Shown here piece by piece: positions 33,161 through 44,176 of a stretch of DNA of 64,000 bases. The stretch covers positions 1,475,681-1,539,680 of the forward strand of contig JAJVDF010000027.1 of NCBI GenBank assembly GCA_022410635.1, given 5' to 3'. The stretch is from Tretioscincus oriximinensis (taxonomy: Eukaryota > Chordata > Lepidosauria > Squamata > Gymnophthalmidae). A program made the position numbers and the translations under genes. Within the stretch, counting starts at the first letter, position 1. Each line of letters begins with the position of its first letter. The notes under the pieces were generated by a model that worked only from the letters and a program-made list of their open reading frames with translations, was not told the origin of the DNA and made no database searches.

Positions 33161-33826
33161 TATTTAAAGGCATTTGCCAGTTATATCTAAATGGTGACCA
33201 GCACCCTGTAAAATATAAATAACTGTTGTGCACCACGGAGTTGCAGATGAGCCTGGATGATTGCCTGAGCACCTCCATGCAACTTCTTTGGTGGAAAGTA
33301 ATGGTATCTTCTAGTGGGGAGAGATTGGGGGTGGGTCCACATGACAGTTTCCTACCTTTTGCTTGGTGCAGTGTTCTACCATCTTCTATCTGCAGCCGTA
33401 CTTCTTAATGGAAGTTTGCTAAGTTTTGCCACACATCTGGGAGACATCTGCAATAGGAGAGGAATCTCCTATTGCAGATCTTTTCTGTCTGCGTAGCAAA
33501 ATCCCTACATCCCCCATTCCAAGCTGTCTCCATGGCTGTCATCTGTCCCCACCCTTGTGAGCAGATGAGCAGCACGAGAAGACACCAGTCAACAGGACTG
33601 CAGATGGCCAGGCATGTGCAGCTCTGTCTCCTGTGTTCTTCTCGGCAACCTCGTGCCAGTTCCATACGGCTCCAGATAAAGGTATGTCCCCTCTTTTTCC
33701 CAGCAAAATCCACAATTGCTTGTAGACTGTGGATTTCACTTACTTTCCCCCTCTGTGTGGACATAGCCAAGGAATCAAACAGGCAGCCTTCTGCTTTCCA
33801 GGTGGCTTGTATTATGATTGAAGTTA
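33161..33826. other. No gene seen
   Basis: Frames of 129 (plus) and 142 (minus) codons overlap at 33405-33861 on opposite strands, with no recognised domain. A local inverted motif GCAATAGGAG / CTCCTATTGC lies at about 33451-33477. Confidence 0.4.
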
Positions 33827-34071
33827 CGTACATCCAGATGTTCTTATTTATTCCACTATAGTTGGATATTCCAGAATAAAGTACTGTCTAGATTATTTTA
33901 CTCTGGAATATCCATGCTTTATTCCATACCATTCAACGATAGCGGAATAAATAAATAAAATTTGGATGCAACCTGAGCTTCCACAATAACGTATGGATAT
34001 TCTGGATACCACACAATGCTTTATTGTGGAATATCCAACTATAGTAGAGTAAACGAGTGGATGCAGCCTTA
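33827..34071. mobile_element. Foldback element with about 55-bp inverted arms
   Basis: TATTCCACTATAGTTGGATA at about 33848 is reversed by TGGAATATCCAACTATAGTA at about 34027. The pairing extends outward to GTACATCCAGATG and GAGTGGATGCAGCC, and inward to AATAAAG and CTTTATT. The outer GGATGCAGCC motif links it to the elements at 16677 and 47091. No coding content. Confidence 0.6.
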
Positions 34072-34615
34072 GTCCGTGTCCAGAAAGTCTAGCAAAGGAG
34101 TCTTGTAGCAATTGAGGAAGAAATAGGGCAGGCAGCAGGCACTTTCGTAATTTATCATCAGAAATTCATGCTGCCTTTCCTATTTCGTGCTTATAACAGA
34201 ATACGTAAAAAATGTTGGAATGTAATCCATTCTCCAGAACTGAAGATGAACTGAAATTACTTTAAAAGTGCAGATATGACCTAAGCCATAGTGAAACTCA
34301 AGTATTTTCTACATTAGGTTTTATTTAAGTTTGTAACCGTCATGTGGATGGCAGGTCACCATTCTAGGAAATAAACTAGAATAAAACTGTGGATAGATGT
34401 TCACTAGATTTTGACATCTAAGGTGACACAAGATCTTGTTTTTATATCCAGACAACCATTTTGCAAGGATAAAACTGTGGCTTGTGTGATATTCTATTGT
34501 CAGCCATCACTTTACTGTCCAATATATCAGACCAGCAACGGTACAAAGTATTTCTCTTAGACTATAACTTGGTGCTAAATTGCTCTATATTTTTGTAGTT
34601 TGTTTGTTTGTTTAT

Positions 34616-34800
34616 AACAGAGTTGTCATTGAGCTCTTGGTGGGGCCTTCTGGGAAGTGTAGTCCGAGCATCAGTCAACCTCTTCTGCCCAGCCTGCGTG
34701 GGGTACTGCCCTGCAGACTACAGCTCCCAACCTATGTCCACAGCTACCCCTGGGAGGGAGAAAGCTCCTTTAGCCAATCTGTGCCCAGATTGGAAGGTCA
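34616..34800 (+). mobile_element. Family X repeat, right half
   Basis: AGAGTTGTCATTGAGCTC, TGGGAAGTGTAGTCCGAGC and CTTCTGCCCAGCCTGCG align with 14021-14190 and 25018-25150. ACTACAGCTCCCAACCT lies at 34717-34733. The matching left half is at 35330-35515 on the opposite strand. Confidence 0.55.
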
Positions 34801-35290
34801 GAAACTAAGGAAAAAAGGAGAGAAAGAAGGATGGGAAGGAAGAAAGGAATATAAGAAGGAAATAAATAACTAAACATCAAACAAGGAGGAAGGAGTGAAA
34901 GATTGAAAAAAAGAACTACACAAAGAAAGACAGAGAAATAAAAACAGAGAGGGAGAAAGGGAGAGAGGGAGAGAGAATTATAAAGGGTAGGAAAAAGTCC
35001 CGGGTTGGAAACTGGCTAAAAGAAAGTAAACAGAGGGTGGAAAGATGTGAGAAGTGAAATACCCCAGCACTCAGTACTGGGACCACTACTGGGAGAGAAA
35101 GGAAGGAAGAAAAGGAAGCAATGGAAGGGAAGGGATGGAAGGAAGGAAGATAAAGAAGGAAAAATAAAGAAGAAAAAGAAGAAGGAAAGGAAAACAGAAA
35201 GAAAAAAGGAATGAAACAAGGAAGCAGTAAATGAAAGGGGCATGGGAGGGAGAGGCTGGAGGCCTGGATGGGAACAAGGTAGAGAAGGAG
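34800..35290. repeat. Purine-rich (GGAA/GAAA)n repeat block
   Basis: About 490 bases of degenerate GAAGG, GGAAA and GAGA units. The end GCATTACTGTAATGCAACGG at about 35302-35321 and the neighbouring CATGGGAGGGAGAGG segment recur as their complement at 46845-46960, so this is part of an interspersed element. The 146-codon minus frame is a composition artefact. Confidence 0.7.
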
Positions 35291-35329
35291 CTAGAGCCCA
35301 CTGCATTACTGTAATGCAACGGGCTAATT

Positions 35330-35515
35330 CCACTAGTTTCACATTTGGACTTCTGCAGCTTCTCCTGCCAGGTTTGTGAAGCTTATGGGCATCAAAGCTT
35401 TTATAATAAGCACTTGTTATTGTGAAATAATGAGACAGAAAAGCAGACAGAAGCACAACTTAAAATCATAATATAGGAATTTTGTCAGGAAGCAGAGAAA
35501 CAGGAAGCTGCCAGT
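35330..35515 (-). mobile_element. Family X repeat, left half, inverted
   Basis: The complement reads CAGCTTCCTGTTTCTCTGC, AATAACAAGTGCTTATTAT and TTTGATGCCCATAAGCTTC, which matches 13838-14000. It lies opposite in strand to the right half at 34616-34800, so the copy is rearranged or these are two separate insertions. Confidence 0.55.
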
Positions 35516-37199
35516 TTCTTATTGTTTAAATATGGCACCCCGGATTGTTTAAATCCATCTCTTAGGCTGTCTGGATTTGTCGTAAGGTAGTATTTACTGC
35601 TACGTTATTTGATTTTTCTCTTCAGCTTAAGTGCCTCTTAATGGTTTTTTTAGTGTTTTGATCAGTTCAATTGTGTAAGTGTCACTCTATGGTATTTAAA
35701 GATCTACATTCTATTTTTTTCAGTCTTGTTTGTAAGTAGAGTTTTTGATGTAGTCTCTCTATAACATAGATCTATGGTTCATATATAGTTCTCAGCTTTG
35801 CTGTATTTCCGCTGCTGGCTATTCTTCAACTATCTTGGTGCAGGTCTTATTCAATTTTAATCGTAATTGTAATGGTATTTGGGGGGATTTTGGGTACCTC
35901 CCTTGTTGCTTTTAATTTTTTATTGCCTGGTAACCTGTTTCTGGAAGCTGATTCTTTTCTGTTAAGTTTTCCTTTTGAAAGATTAAAGGGGACTGTTTTT
36001 TCCCTTCTTCCTTCCTGCCCAAGGTTCTGAGGCCTGTGATTGGTCACTACATCACAATCGTACATCACAGCGAATCACTTTTTATATATATAGACTCTGT
36101 CCTGCTCTGTTATCTGGAGATACTAGGGAAGGTAACAATAAAAATAAAGTGCAATATAAACATGTTTAAAACAAGCTTTATAGTTCAGAAGTAATATTAC
36201 AGTACATTGATCTGTAAATCTTCTTTTCTTTTTTAGTCTACTTAGAATGTTAGCTAGAAAGAGAAATGAATTGGAGACTTAGGTGACTGCTGACTTTGCC
36301 TATGTAATAGGGTTGGTTGCTGGCAACACACCATGTGTCTACTGCTGTGGACAGATGAACAATTTAATTGCAACAAATGGTGAGGAGTTTAACTCTTTGA
36401 ATGCTGTGGTTCTAATAAAAACAAGCCATTTATAGCTGCCCTTTCCCTTGGGAGGAAATGGTTGTCCTTCGAATAAGGTGATTTTATATAACACCCCTTT
36501 GCTTTTATACGGCTGCTATACGGCTTATCCACAAATTTCTCATCAGATTGGTCTCTTTTTATATTTCTTTCATATCATCATGTGCAAATTTAATTCATAT
36601 CAGAAATATTGACAAATACTGTGCTAGGAACATAGATTTAAGAAAGCAAATGACAAATTTACAAGCCATAGATAGAGGTTTTCTGATTGCTGTAGTGGCT
36701 TTTATTCCATAACATTTTATTTAGACTATTTTTGCTACTGACTTTTTACTGTTTGTATATACTGTATTTACTTTGGGGTAGGGCATAGTAGATAAACTAA
36801 TATCTTTCTCCCCTATACAAACTTATTGGCTGGCTGTGGTCCAAACAGCCAGCACTAAATTGACTCTGATAGTAAAATATGATAAAACTGAACTAAAATA
36901 TGATGCCTCTTTCTCATGTGGGAGTGGAGGGATAGAGAGAAACTATGTGTTCTTTCCTGTATAGGTTTGTGTTCTAATGGTCATTTCCTCACAGAAACAT
37001 AGGCAGTATCTGCATTGGGTTGCTGGGGCTAACATCTTCTGAGAAACATCAGTATAGTTCTGGAACCGAGTATTATCAGAACTAAATTTAATAACAAAAT
37101 ATAGCAATATGTCCACAAACCACTATATTTAATCAGCTCCAGATTGTGAATATATAATAAAGAATGGGGTTTGGGCTGCACACAGGGAATTGACAAGAG
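35516..37199. other. No gene seen; one promoter-like motif pair
   Basis: AT-rich DNA. GATTGGTCACTACATCAC (36040-36057, an inverted CCAAT box) precedes TTTTTATATATATAGAC (36079-36095, TATA-like) by about 35 bp. This may be a repeat end rather than a promoter. No gene follows. Confidence 0.4.
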
Positions 37200-37480
37200 G
37201 GTAGAAAGAGGAGGAATAGACTCCCCCTCGAGGTGCGTCTATCTTCATCGTTGTATTGTTTTAGAGGACTTTTGATGACACACCTCTTTCACCTGGCCTC
37301 TGGTTGATGAAATCTCATTTGTCCCCACTTTTAAATATTGTTTTTATACTGTTTTTAACTTGTTAATTTTGTATTGATGTTTGATACTTTTTTTAACTTG
37401 TTAATTTTGTATTATTTTACTGTGGGTCGCCCTGAGATCTTCTGGTGTAGGGCAGGGTGTAAGTATAAATAAATAAAATA
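37200..37480 (+). mobile_element. L2 LINE 3' end
   Basis: TTTTAGAGGACTTTTGATGA, CACACCTCTTTCACCTGGCC and the terminal GTCGCCCTGAGATCTTCTGG, then GGGCAGGGTGTAAGTATAAA with AAATA repeats. The tail is the same one carried by the family 1 SINEs. Confidence 0.72.
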
Positions 37481-40054
37481 AATAAAAATAAATGGGACAT
37501 CATGCTACGGTGTGATTATGATGGATTTTATTTTTTATGATTATATCAGGGAAAGAATAATGCATATGATGATGGAGATGGAAAAATGGAACAAGCTCAT
37601 TGTTTGGGGAATTCTGGGGAAGAGAAATGTAAGGATCATATTATACTCATGATCCTGGATCAGAGAAACTTGATATAAAAACAATTTTGGACTTTTTTTC
37701 ATCATCTAAGGCTGCTAGGGAGGTGCTGTGATGTTTTGCTTGTGTGTTTTTTCTTGATGTTTGTTTTTGTTTACTTGTTGTTTGTATATTTTGAATGGTT
37801 AATAAAACTATGAAAAAGCAAACAATTCTTCTGAGAGAAACATCTTGTCCACATTGCAGAAGAATCTATTGGAAGGCCATGCCTCTTAAGAGAAATTTAT
37901 GTCTNGGTGCAGAACACAAATGGGTCCTCCTGGCAAAGAAAACAATGTTCAATTGTTCAAGAAATGAGGAAACACAGAATAATATGCCCTAAGCTACTGA
38001 AACCTTATGCTTCCCAAAACAATCAGATCCAAAGCAAGCACTGTTATATCATTATTCTATTCCATGCCTAAATATGTAATTGTTCTCAAAAGTGCAAGAT
38101 TCCATTACACAGGCAAACTCAACAATGTGACAAAACTAATTCCATAGTTCAATAGCCAGTCTTGGAAGCTGCAAGAGAATCGTGTGCAGGCTACCAGGTA
38201 GTGCACCCTCGTACGAGATGTGAGATCTCGTGCTGGGTTGCACTGGAAAATCCCTTCACTCTGGGCGCAACCATTTCACCAAAAGTGGCATTTTGATTTC
38301 ACTTCCGGTATTTACTTCTGAGAAAATGGCGCCCAGGGCTGCACCAGAGTTTTGAGCTACCTGACAGATACTTGGTTTTTGGGAACTCCCGTGATTGCTG
38401 ATAGCATGGCCACAGAAGAAAAGAATTGAAGATAAGATTATTCTCTAATACACTTTTCCAGAGTCCCGAGCATGTCCAATAACAGGAATGTTTCAAATTT
38501 CTTTCTTTAATAGTGTGGACTCCAGGGTAAGCGGTATGATCTGTGTGTTTTTCTTGCAGCAATTCCAAATGATAACTCCTGGTTTCCAGTGACAATCAGC
38601 CAAGCCAAAACAACCCCCATACAGAAGGTTTTAAACATCTTTATCAATGACCATGTTTGAGATACCTCAGCTGGAACATTATTATTGATGTCATACCATC
38701 CAAGCTGTGCAGGTGTGCATGTTGATGGAAGTGTGTGGGTGGATAAGCATACTAGGTGTGAGGAATCCAACACTATTTTGTTAGACTTCTGCAAGCAACC
38801 TCAGAAATGTACTTTGGAGCATGGGACAGCCCTAGGCTCACATTATTGATTTTGGCCTACATTGATGGTTGTTCCTCTAATCTTGGACTGAATTATTCAA
38901 TGTTACTCTAAATCAGATTTGCAAGATGTGGGATCACTTGACCTGGACAGATCCTACCATGGTTGTTTTCTATTATTCTTAATGCATTTGCAATAATGCT
39001 TAATGTTAATTACCTTATTGGTTTCTTTAGGTTCTAAGTCTCGATCCCCACGTTATATTTCTTGCATTTTGGAGGCAATGGAGACGATTTTACCTTCTGT
39101 TCACCCTACGGAACCACACATGTTCAGCATTCCACCTGCTCTAAAGTGAATACCTTCCAGATATTATCTGATTTAGCAGCTTCCAGTTTATAAAGTCTGA
39201 AAGAAAAACTGCCTCAGAGCTCCAGTATGCAAATTGTAAGATGCTCATTGGCTCTTAGCTAGCAGAGAATGCCTGGAAATTGTATTCAGGCTCACAAAAA
39301 GTTCTGGGGCTTGTAGTCAGGCAAGTGCTGCAATGATTTCTGGGGCTTGTGTGATGTCACGAGAATTGCCAGGATGTGTCAAGGACAGAGAGGAAACTGC
39401 GAGGCAGATTGAAATTAAATGGAGACCTAGTTGCAAATGTGTTGCTTTGATTTTTTTTTGTTTAAAGCAATTTAAAAGTTGTATTGGGGAAGCAGCCTTA
39501 GATGCTTGTGAATACCAATTAAACAAATTACAACAATGTTTTAATGATACAGTGAGCCACTGTGCCAAAATAAAAGATAAACTGAACTATAGAATCTTCT
39601 GTTCTTCTGTTTCTTGCGCATATGGTTCACCATCAGTGCTCATCTTATGGTGGAGAGAGAACATTGGCTCCTTGCTATTCATGAAGCCTGCATTCTGGTG
39701 ATAGGACTCAGATATGGAAACTTACATGCAGCAGCAAGAGAATATGAGTGGCCATAACAACACTGCTACTTGCATGAAAAGACTTACTTAAGTAGGTGAA
39801 ATGGAATTGACTCTGATATTAAAAATGCACATTTTGGCTCTTTCTGTACCTCCTCTGGGAATTGATACATTAGTTGGTGTAAATGTGGTATCCACCCCAT
39901 AAACTGCCCTGCCATTTTCTGAGCAGCCAGAACTGTACCCCAGGCTTTCTTCAGTATCTCATGCCATATGGGAACAGTTTTGGCAGAAATGTAAACACGG
40001 CAAAATAATGTGTAACATACATACCATCCTCTTCTCCATTCATAGTGCAAGCCG
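37481..40054. other. No gene seen
   Basis: Mostly unique sequence. 38290-38345 has CACTTCCGGTATTTACTTC and AAAATGGCGCCC, reminiscent of ETS and YY1-like promoter motifs but without a CpG island. 39235-39370 is the repeat shared with 21600-21740. The 122-codon plus frame at 39333-39701 has no recognised domain. Confidence 0.4.
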
Positions 40055-40272
40055 AGTGGCTTAGATATTAGAAAAAACTTTCTAACAGTAAGAGTGATAA
40101 GCCAGTGGAACAGTTTTTCACAGAAGGTGGTGAGTTCGCCTTCGCTGCAAGTCTTCAAACAGAGGCTGGACAATCATCTGTCTGGGGTGGTTTAATGAAT
40201 CCTGCCTTGAGCAGGGGGTTGGATCCGACTACCCAGGAGGTCCCTCCCAACTCTATGATTCTATGGTTCTTT
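40055..40272 (+). mobile_element. CR1 LINE 3' end, ATTCTATG-tailed (bird-type) subfamily
   Basis: TTAGAAAAAACTTTCTAACA-like start at about 40069, then GTCTTCAAACAGAGGCTGGA, AATCATCTGTCTGGGGTGG and the tail CCCTCCCAACTCTATGATTC, ending TATGGTTC. It directly precedes a CR1 of the other tail type. Confidence 0.83.
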
Positions 40273-40384
40273 AGCTGCTGCATTACCTTCCCACAGATGC
40301 AAACATGTGTGGATTTCACAAGAAGTTCACAAACCTTCTTTCAGTAGGGAAAGGACATTTTGTGTGGTGGAACAGTACTATTGA

Positions 40385-41420
40385 GGTAAATAGTACTGAG
40401 GTAAATAGTGAAGTAGTCAAGTTTGCTGGACACTAAATTGTTCAGGGTAATGAAAACTGAAAATGATTGTAAGGCACTCCAGAGTGATTTATTGAAATTG
40501 GGGGAGTGGGCATTAAAGTGGCAAATTTAAGCACATGCAACGTCATGCACATTGGGGCAAAGAACCCCAACTACTCCTACCACCTGATGGGAACCTAGCT
40601 TTCTGTGACCGAGCAAGAAAAGGATCTTGAGGTGTTGGTGGACAATTCGATGAAGATGTCAACCCATTTTGCAGCAGCAACAAAAAAAGGCAAATTCCAT
40701 GTTGGGGATAATTAGGAAAGGAATCGAAAACAAGTCAGCAAATGTTGTTTTGCCTCTTTATAAATCTGTGGTGAGGCCACATTTGGAATAATGGTCACCA
40801 CATCTCAAGAGGGATATTGTGGAACTAGAGAACGTGCAGAAAATGGCAATAAGAATGATCAAGGGTCTGGAGCACTTCCCTTACGAAGTCAGGCTGCAAC
40901 ATCTGGGCCTCTTCAGCCTCGAAAGGTGACATTTCAGAGGTGATCTGATTGAAGTGTACAAAATCATGCATGGGATGGATAGGGTGAATAGAGAAAAATG
41001 TTTTCTCTATCACACAACAATAGGACCAGAGGTCACTCCTTAAAACTGAGGGGCAGAAAAGTGAGAACTGACAAAGGAAAGTATTTTTTCACCCCCGTCC
41101 TGTGGAATTTACTTCCTGAAGAGGTAGTGGTAGTTATCCCTTGGATAGCTTCAAGACAGGACTAGACATGTTTATGAACACCAAGGGTATAAATGGGTAC
41201 CAAGATGGATGTCTGGATGTTGCCTCCGGGATGGAGCAATAGGCAGGACTCCTGAAATACCATTTGCAGGGAGTCATGAACAGGTGCATATTTTGCTTTC
41301 CTCTGTTCAGACTGCCCATGTGCATCTGGTGGGTCTCTGTGTGAGCCAGAATGCTGGACTAGATGGGCTGTTGGCCTGATCCAGTATGGCTCTTCTAATG
41401 TTATGTTCTTATGTTCTTAT
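40385..41420 (+). mobile_element. CR1 LINE, longest copy in the window
   Basis: About 1 kb. It begins in the ORF2 C-terminal coding region (decayed EKDLEVLVDNSMKMSTHFAA motif at about 40620-40670, then the KVQKRATRMIKG-type region near 40830) and continues through the 3' UTR to TTCTAATGTTATGTTCTTAT. Stop codons and frameshifts show it is dead. Gene-like frames here are relics of ORF2. Confidence 0.88.
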
Positions 41421-42244
41421 CCATCACTGGATTGCTATGTAATGAATAGGATATGAGTCCTGCGTCTTTAAAACATGTCTGAAAATGGGAATTTCAGCTG
41501 CTGTAACTTGTTACGCAGGCTATTATGCTGAAATTTCCTCTTCTATGCAGTTATTCATGGAGTGAGAACCTTGTCCTCTTTTTCATGTAATAACCCAACT
41601 TTACAACAAGCTCAAACAAAGCTCATATAATTGACTCAAAAATACACTGTTGCCCGAAATTATTGTTTTCTGACAAACTTTTCTGTGCCCTGATTATTTT
41701 CTGCAAATTGCTTCTAATTTCTTTATGGAAAAAATTTACATTTTAGATTTTGCTTTCAGTTGAGCTTTTTACCTCATTTGACTTTTTCTTCCATTCATTC
41801 TGAAGAAACAGCTGACTCATGGAGCAGCTGTTGAATATGATAACAAACAGAGATAATGTTAAAATTTGTAAGAAGCAGAATTCCAGATTCACCTTTGGGG
41901 GTGGGGCAGAATCAATATTATAGCTAACATTAAGTAAAGGCTCAAAATTGTATCAAGCCAGGTGCGGCGAATGTCTATGTCCTTTGAATATCTTCCTGCA
42001 CTGATTTGTATTCAAGATTAAATCAATATATATTCCTTTATCAAACATAACCTAAAATAATACCTATTGGAGAGAAGGCTTTTACATATTGTTCTCTTAT
42101 CTTTCTAATAATTAGTTTGTATTTTCTGCCAAACATATCATTTTCTTTGATGTCCTGAATTATTGCTGCTCTTTTGATACATATATCTTTTATTTATTAT
42201 TATTTATTTATTTATCGTAAATAAACTATTTTATCTATGTTCTA
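41421..42244. other. No gene seen
   Basis: Unique, AT-rich sequence ending in a TTTATTTATTATTATTTATT run next to the reverse-strand SINE. Confidence 0.45.
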
Positions 42245-42445
42245 TTTATTTGTACCTATATCATGCCTAATACCCAAAGGTCTCAGGACGGCCAACCAAA
42301 GGGTGGTGCACATAGCTTTTGTTGCCACCATGTGACGTAGGTGGGGCTGAGAGAGTTCTAAAGAACTGTGACTGGCCCAAGGTCACCCATCTGGCTTTCA
42401 TGGAGGAGTGGGGAATCGAACCGGGGTACTACCAATAAGAGTCCC
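42245..42445 (-). mobile_element. Family 1 SINE, reverse strand
   Basis: TTATTTGTACCTATATCATG, AAAGGTCTCAGGACGGCC, CTGAGAGAGTTCTAAAGAAC and GGGGAATCGAACCGGGG are the complement of the family 1 tail, body and B box. The outer head with the A box is missing. Confidence 0.85.
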
Positions 42446-43196
42446 TTTTCAGACTTAAAATGGAAATGTCAATCTTAAAATGGTAGTATGCAAACACTAA
42501 AGTTCTCTCACATCTTCAATCCATACCAAAGACCAAAATGCACAATTTGGAAGTGAATATTTTAACCTTTAATGTGCATTAAGGCATTATTATGCATACA
42601 CTAGCATTTCTAAGCTGTTCTTGAGCCTGCCATAGCTTACACTTGCTTGCATTTAATAGCCTTCTATTGCAAGATATCTAAAAATAAAATCTAGTACAGA
42701 AAGAGTCTCATACTGTGTTGATGTCACCAATGAAACTGCTAAGGAAACCCTGTGGCTTCGAGTTCTTAATTTTGTCACATTTACTGTTGTGCACAAAGCA
42801 GTACCAACTCAGAACCATTTTGTTCTAGAAGGCTTCAGAAAGAATTTAGCCATTTTTTTAATAATGTGGCTGTTAGTAGAGAGGACTTTTCATCAGGTGC
42901 AGCTTCTAAAGCCTGCAGCAATTTGGGGGAGAGGGATGAATTATTTTTATAGACATTAAAGGTGCAAAGCCCTATCTCAGTTTTTAGATGAGATCCCTAT
43001 TTAGTGCTAATTCACATTAGTTGTGTTATTAACAAATCCCTAAAATCGTAGATTATTACTTCTAATATGGATTAAGCTTCAGTCATTTATGATGATTATC
43101 ATTATGATTATCATTATAATTATCGTTGTTGTCGTACTTATTAAGCACTGTATATTGGATAGATATGTATAACAGAATAAAAATAATAAAAAGCCA
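42446..43196. other. No gene seen
   Basis: AT-rich sequence with a degenerate ATTATCATTATGATTATC run at 43091-43125 and no recognisable gene. Confidence 0.45.
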
Positions 43197-43346
43197 AGTT
43201 AGGGAACTCTGTGGGATCAGGGTTTACCTCCTGGTTGTACTATCCCTCTCATCAGCAAATGGAACAGGAAGCCGAGGCAGGGCCTTCTTGGTGTTTGCTC
43301 CCAGACAATGGAATAGTCTCCCCATGGAAGTGCATCAGTCACTATC
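43197..43346 (+). mobile_element. L2 LINE 3' region, left part
   Basis: GAGGCAGGGCCTTCTTGGTG and CCAGACAATGGAATAGTCTC encode the decayed L2 C-terminus (GRAFLVFAPRQWNSLP). The element resumes at 43916 after a nested insertion. Confidence 0.75.
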
Positions 43347-43360
43347 ATTGTATTTTTTTT

Positions 43361-43915
43361 AACAAAGGGGCTAGTAGCACTTAGAGACTAACAGGAAAAA
43401 AGTGAATTTCAGAGAAATAGCCGTGTTAGTCTAGCAGAAAGTCCAGCAAAGGAGCTAGCAGCACTTTGAGACTAACTTGAGAAACGTGGTTGGCTTAAGC
43501 TTTTGTAGTCATGTCTACTTCTTCAAATGCTGAGGGACTAATGTCAGATGCTGAGGGACTAATGTTAGATGCTGAGGGACTAATGTCAGATGCTGAGGGA
43601 CTAACTGACATTAGTCCCTCAGCCTCTGAAGAAGAAGACAAGTGTCTATGAAAGCTTATGCCATCCACTAAGTGCTACTAGCCCCTTTGCTGGACTTTCT
43701 ACTGGACTAACTTTGGCTGACCAGATGACCCCTTTTGGGTGTGTGTGTTGAAAACCCATTTTTTCTGGGGAAAATCTTTTTTTAAAAAAAATTCCGATTT
43801 TTTAAAAAAAACTTTTTCCCCCTCAGAAAAAAAACGGGAGGCACCCCAAAATGGGTTTTCAATGCCCCCCCCCCCCAGAAGGGGTCATCTGATCTGCCAC
43901 GGCTATTTCTCTGAA
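43361..43915. mobile_element. Inverted-arm retroposon-like element nested in L2
   Basis: Flanked by a duplication of the host L2 sequence ATTGTATTTTTTT (43347-43360 and 43916-43928). The arms AGAGAAATAGCCGTGTTAGT, AGTCCAGCAAAGGAGCTAG (from about 43411) are reversed on the right by CTAGCCCCTTTGCTGGACT and CACGGCTATTTCTCT. The centre has four 21-bp units ATGCTGAGGGACTAATGTCAG (43527, 43548, 43569, 43590) meeting an inverted copy TGACATTAGTCCCTCAGC. Related fragment at 49100-49200. A MITE interrupts the right arm. Confidence 0.7.
43714..43899. mobile_element. Palindromic MITE, GGCTGACCAGATGACCCC family, copy C
   Basis: GGCTGACCAGATGACCCCTT at the left, AGAAGGGGTCATCTGATC at the right, and inner arms GAAAACCCATTTTTTC and AAAATGGGTTTTCAATG. 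It splits the otherwise continuous motif GACTAAC/CACGGCTATTTC of the surrounding element, so it inserted later. The flanking TA is not clear in this copy. Confidence 0.7.
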
Positions 43916-44105
43916 ATTGTATTTTTTTAGAAGATCTTTGAAGACGTACCTCATTAACCCGGCTTTTGGTGGAAGATATGTCATTTTCTTTCACATCTTA
44001 AGCTATTGTTTTAATATGTCAGTACTGTATTTTTTGCTTCTATTGCAGGTTTCTCTGAGACCATTGGGTATAGGGCAGGGTATAAGTATAAACAAAGTAT
44101 GGGTA
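43916..44105 (+). mobile_element. L2 LINE 3' region, right part
   Basis: TTAGAAGATCTTTGAAGACG, TACCTCATTAACCCGGC and the tail CTCTGAGACCATTGGGTATA, then GGGCAGGGTATAAGTATAAA complete the L2 3' end begun at 43197. Confidence 0.72.
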
Positions 44106-44176
44106 TAAACCTCGCCTTTGGTTGAAGAAATGCTGTTATGGTACTTGTTATTGTTTTTAAAAGGTTAATCTTTGTA

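Noticed and set aside
35016..35456. 146-codon Phe/Leu/Ser-rich minus frame resembling a membrane protein
   Set aside because: It is the translation of a GA-rich simple repeat; the hydrophobicity is an artefact of composition.
39333..39701. 122-codon plus frame as a possible exon
   Set aside because: No recognisable domain, no convincing flanking splice sites, and its start lies in a dispersed repeat shared with 21600-21740.
43527..43610. CRISPR-like array of 21-bp units
   Set aside because: The units are contiguous without spacers and lie in a vertebrate mobile element.
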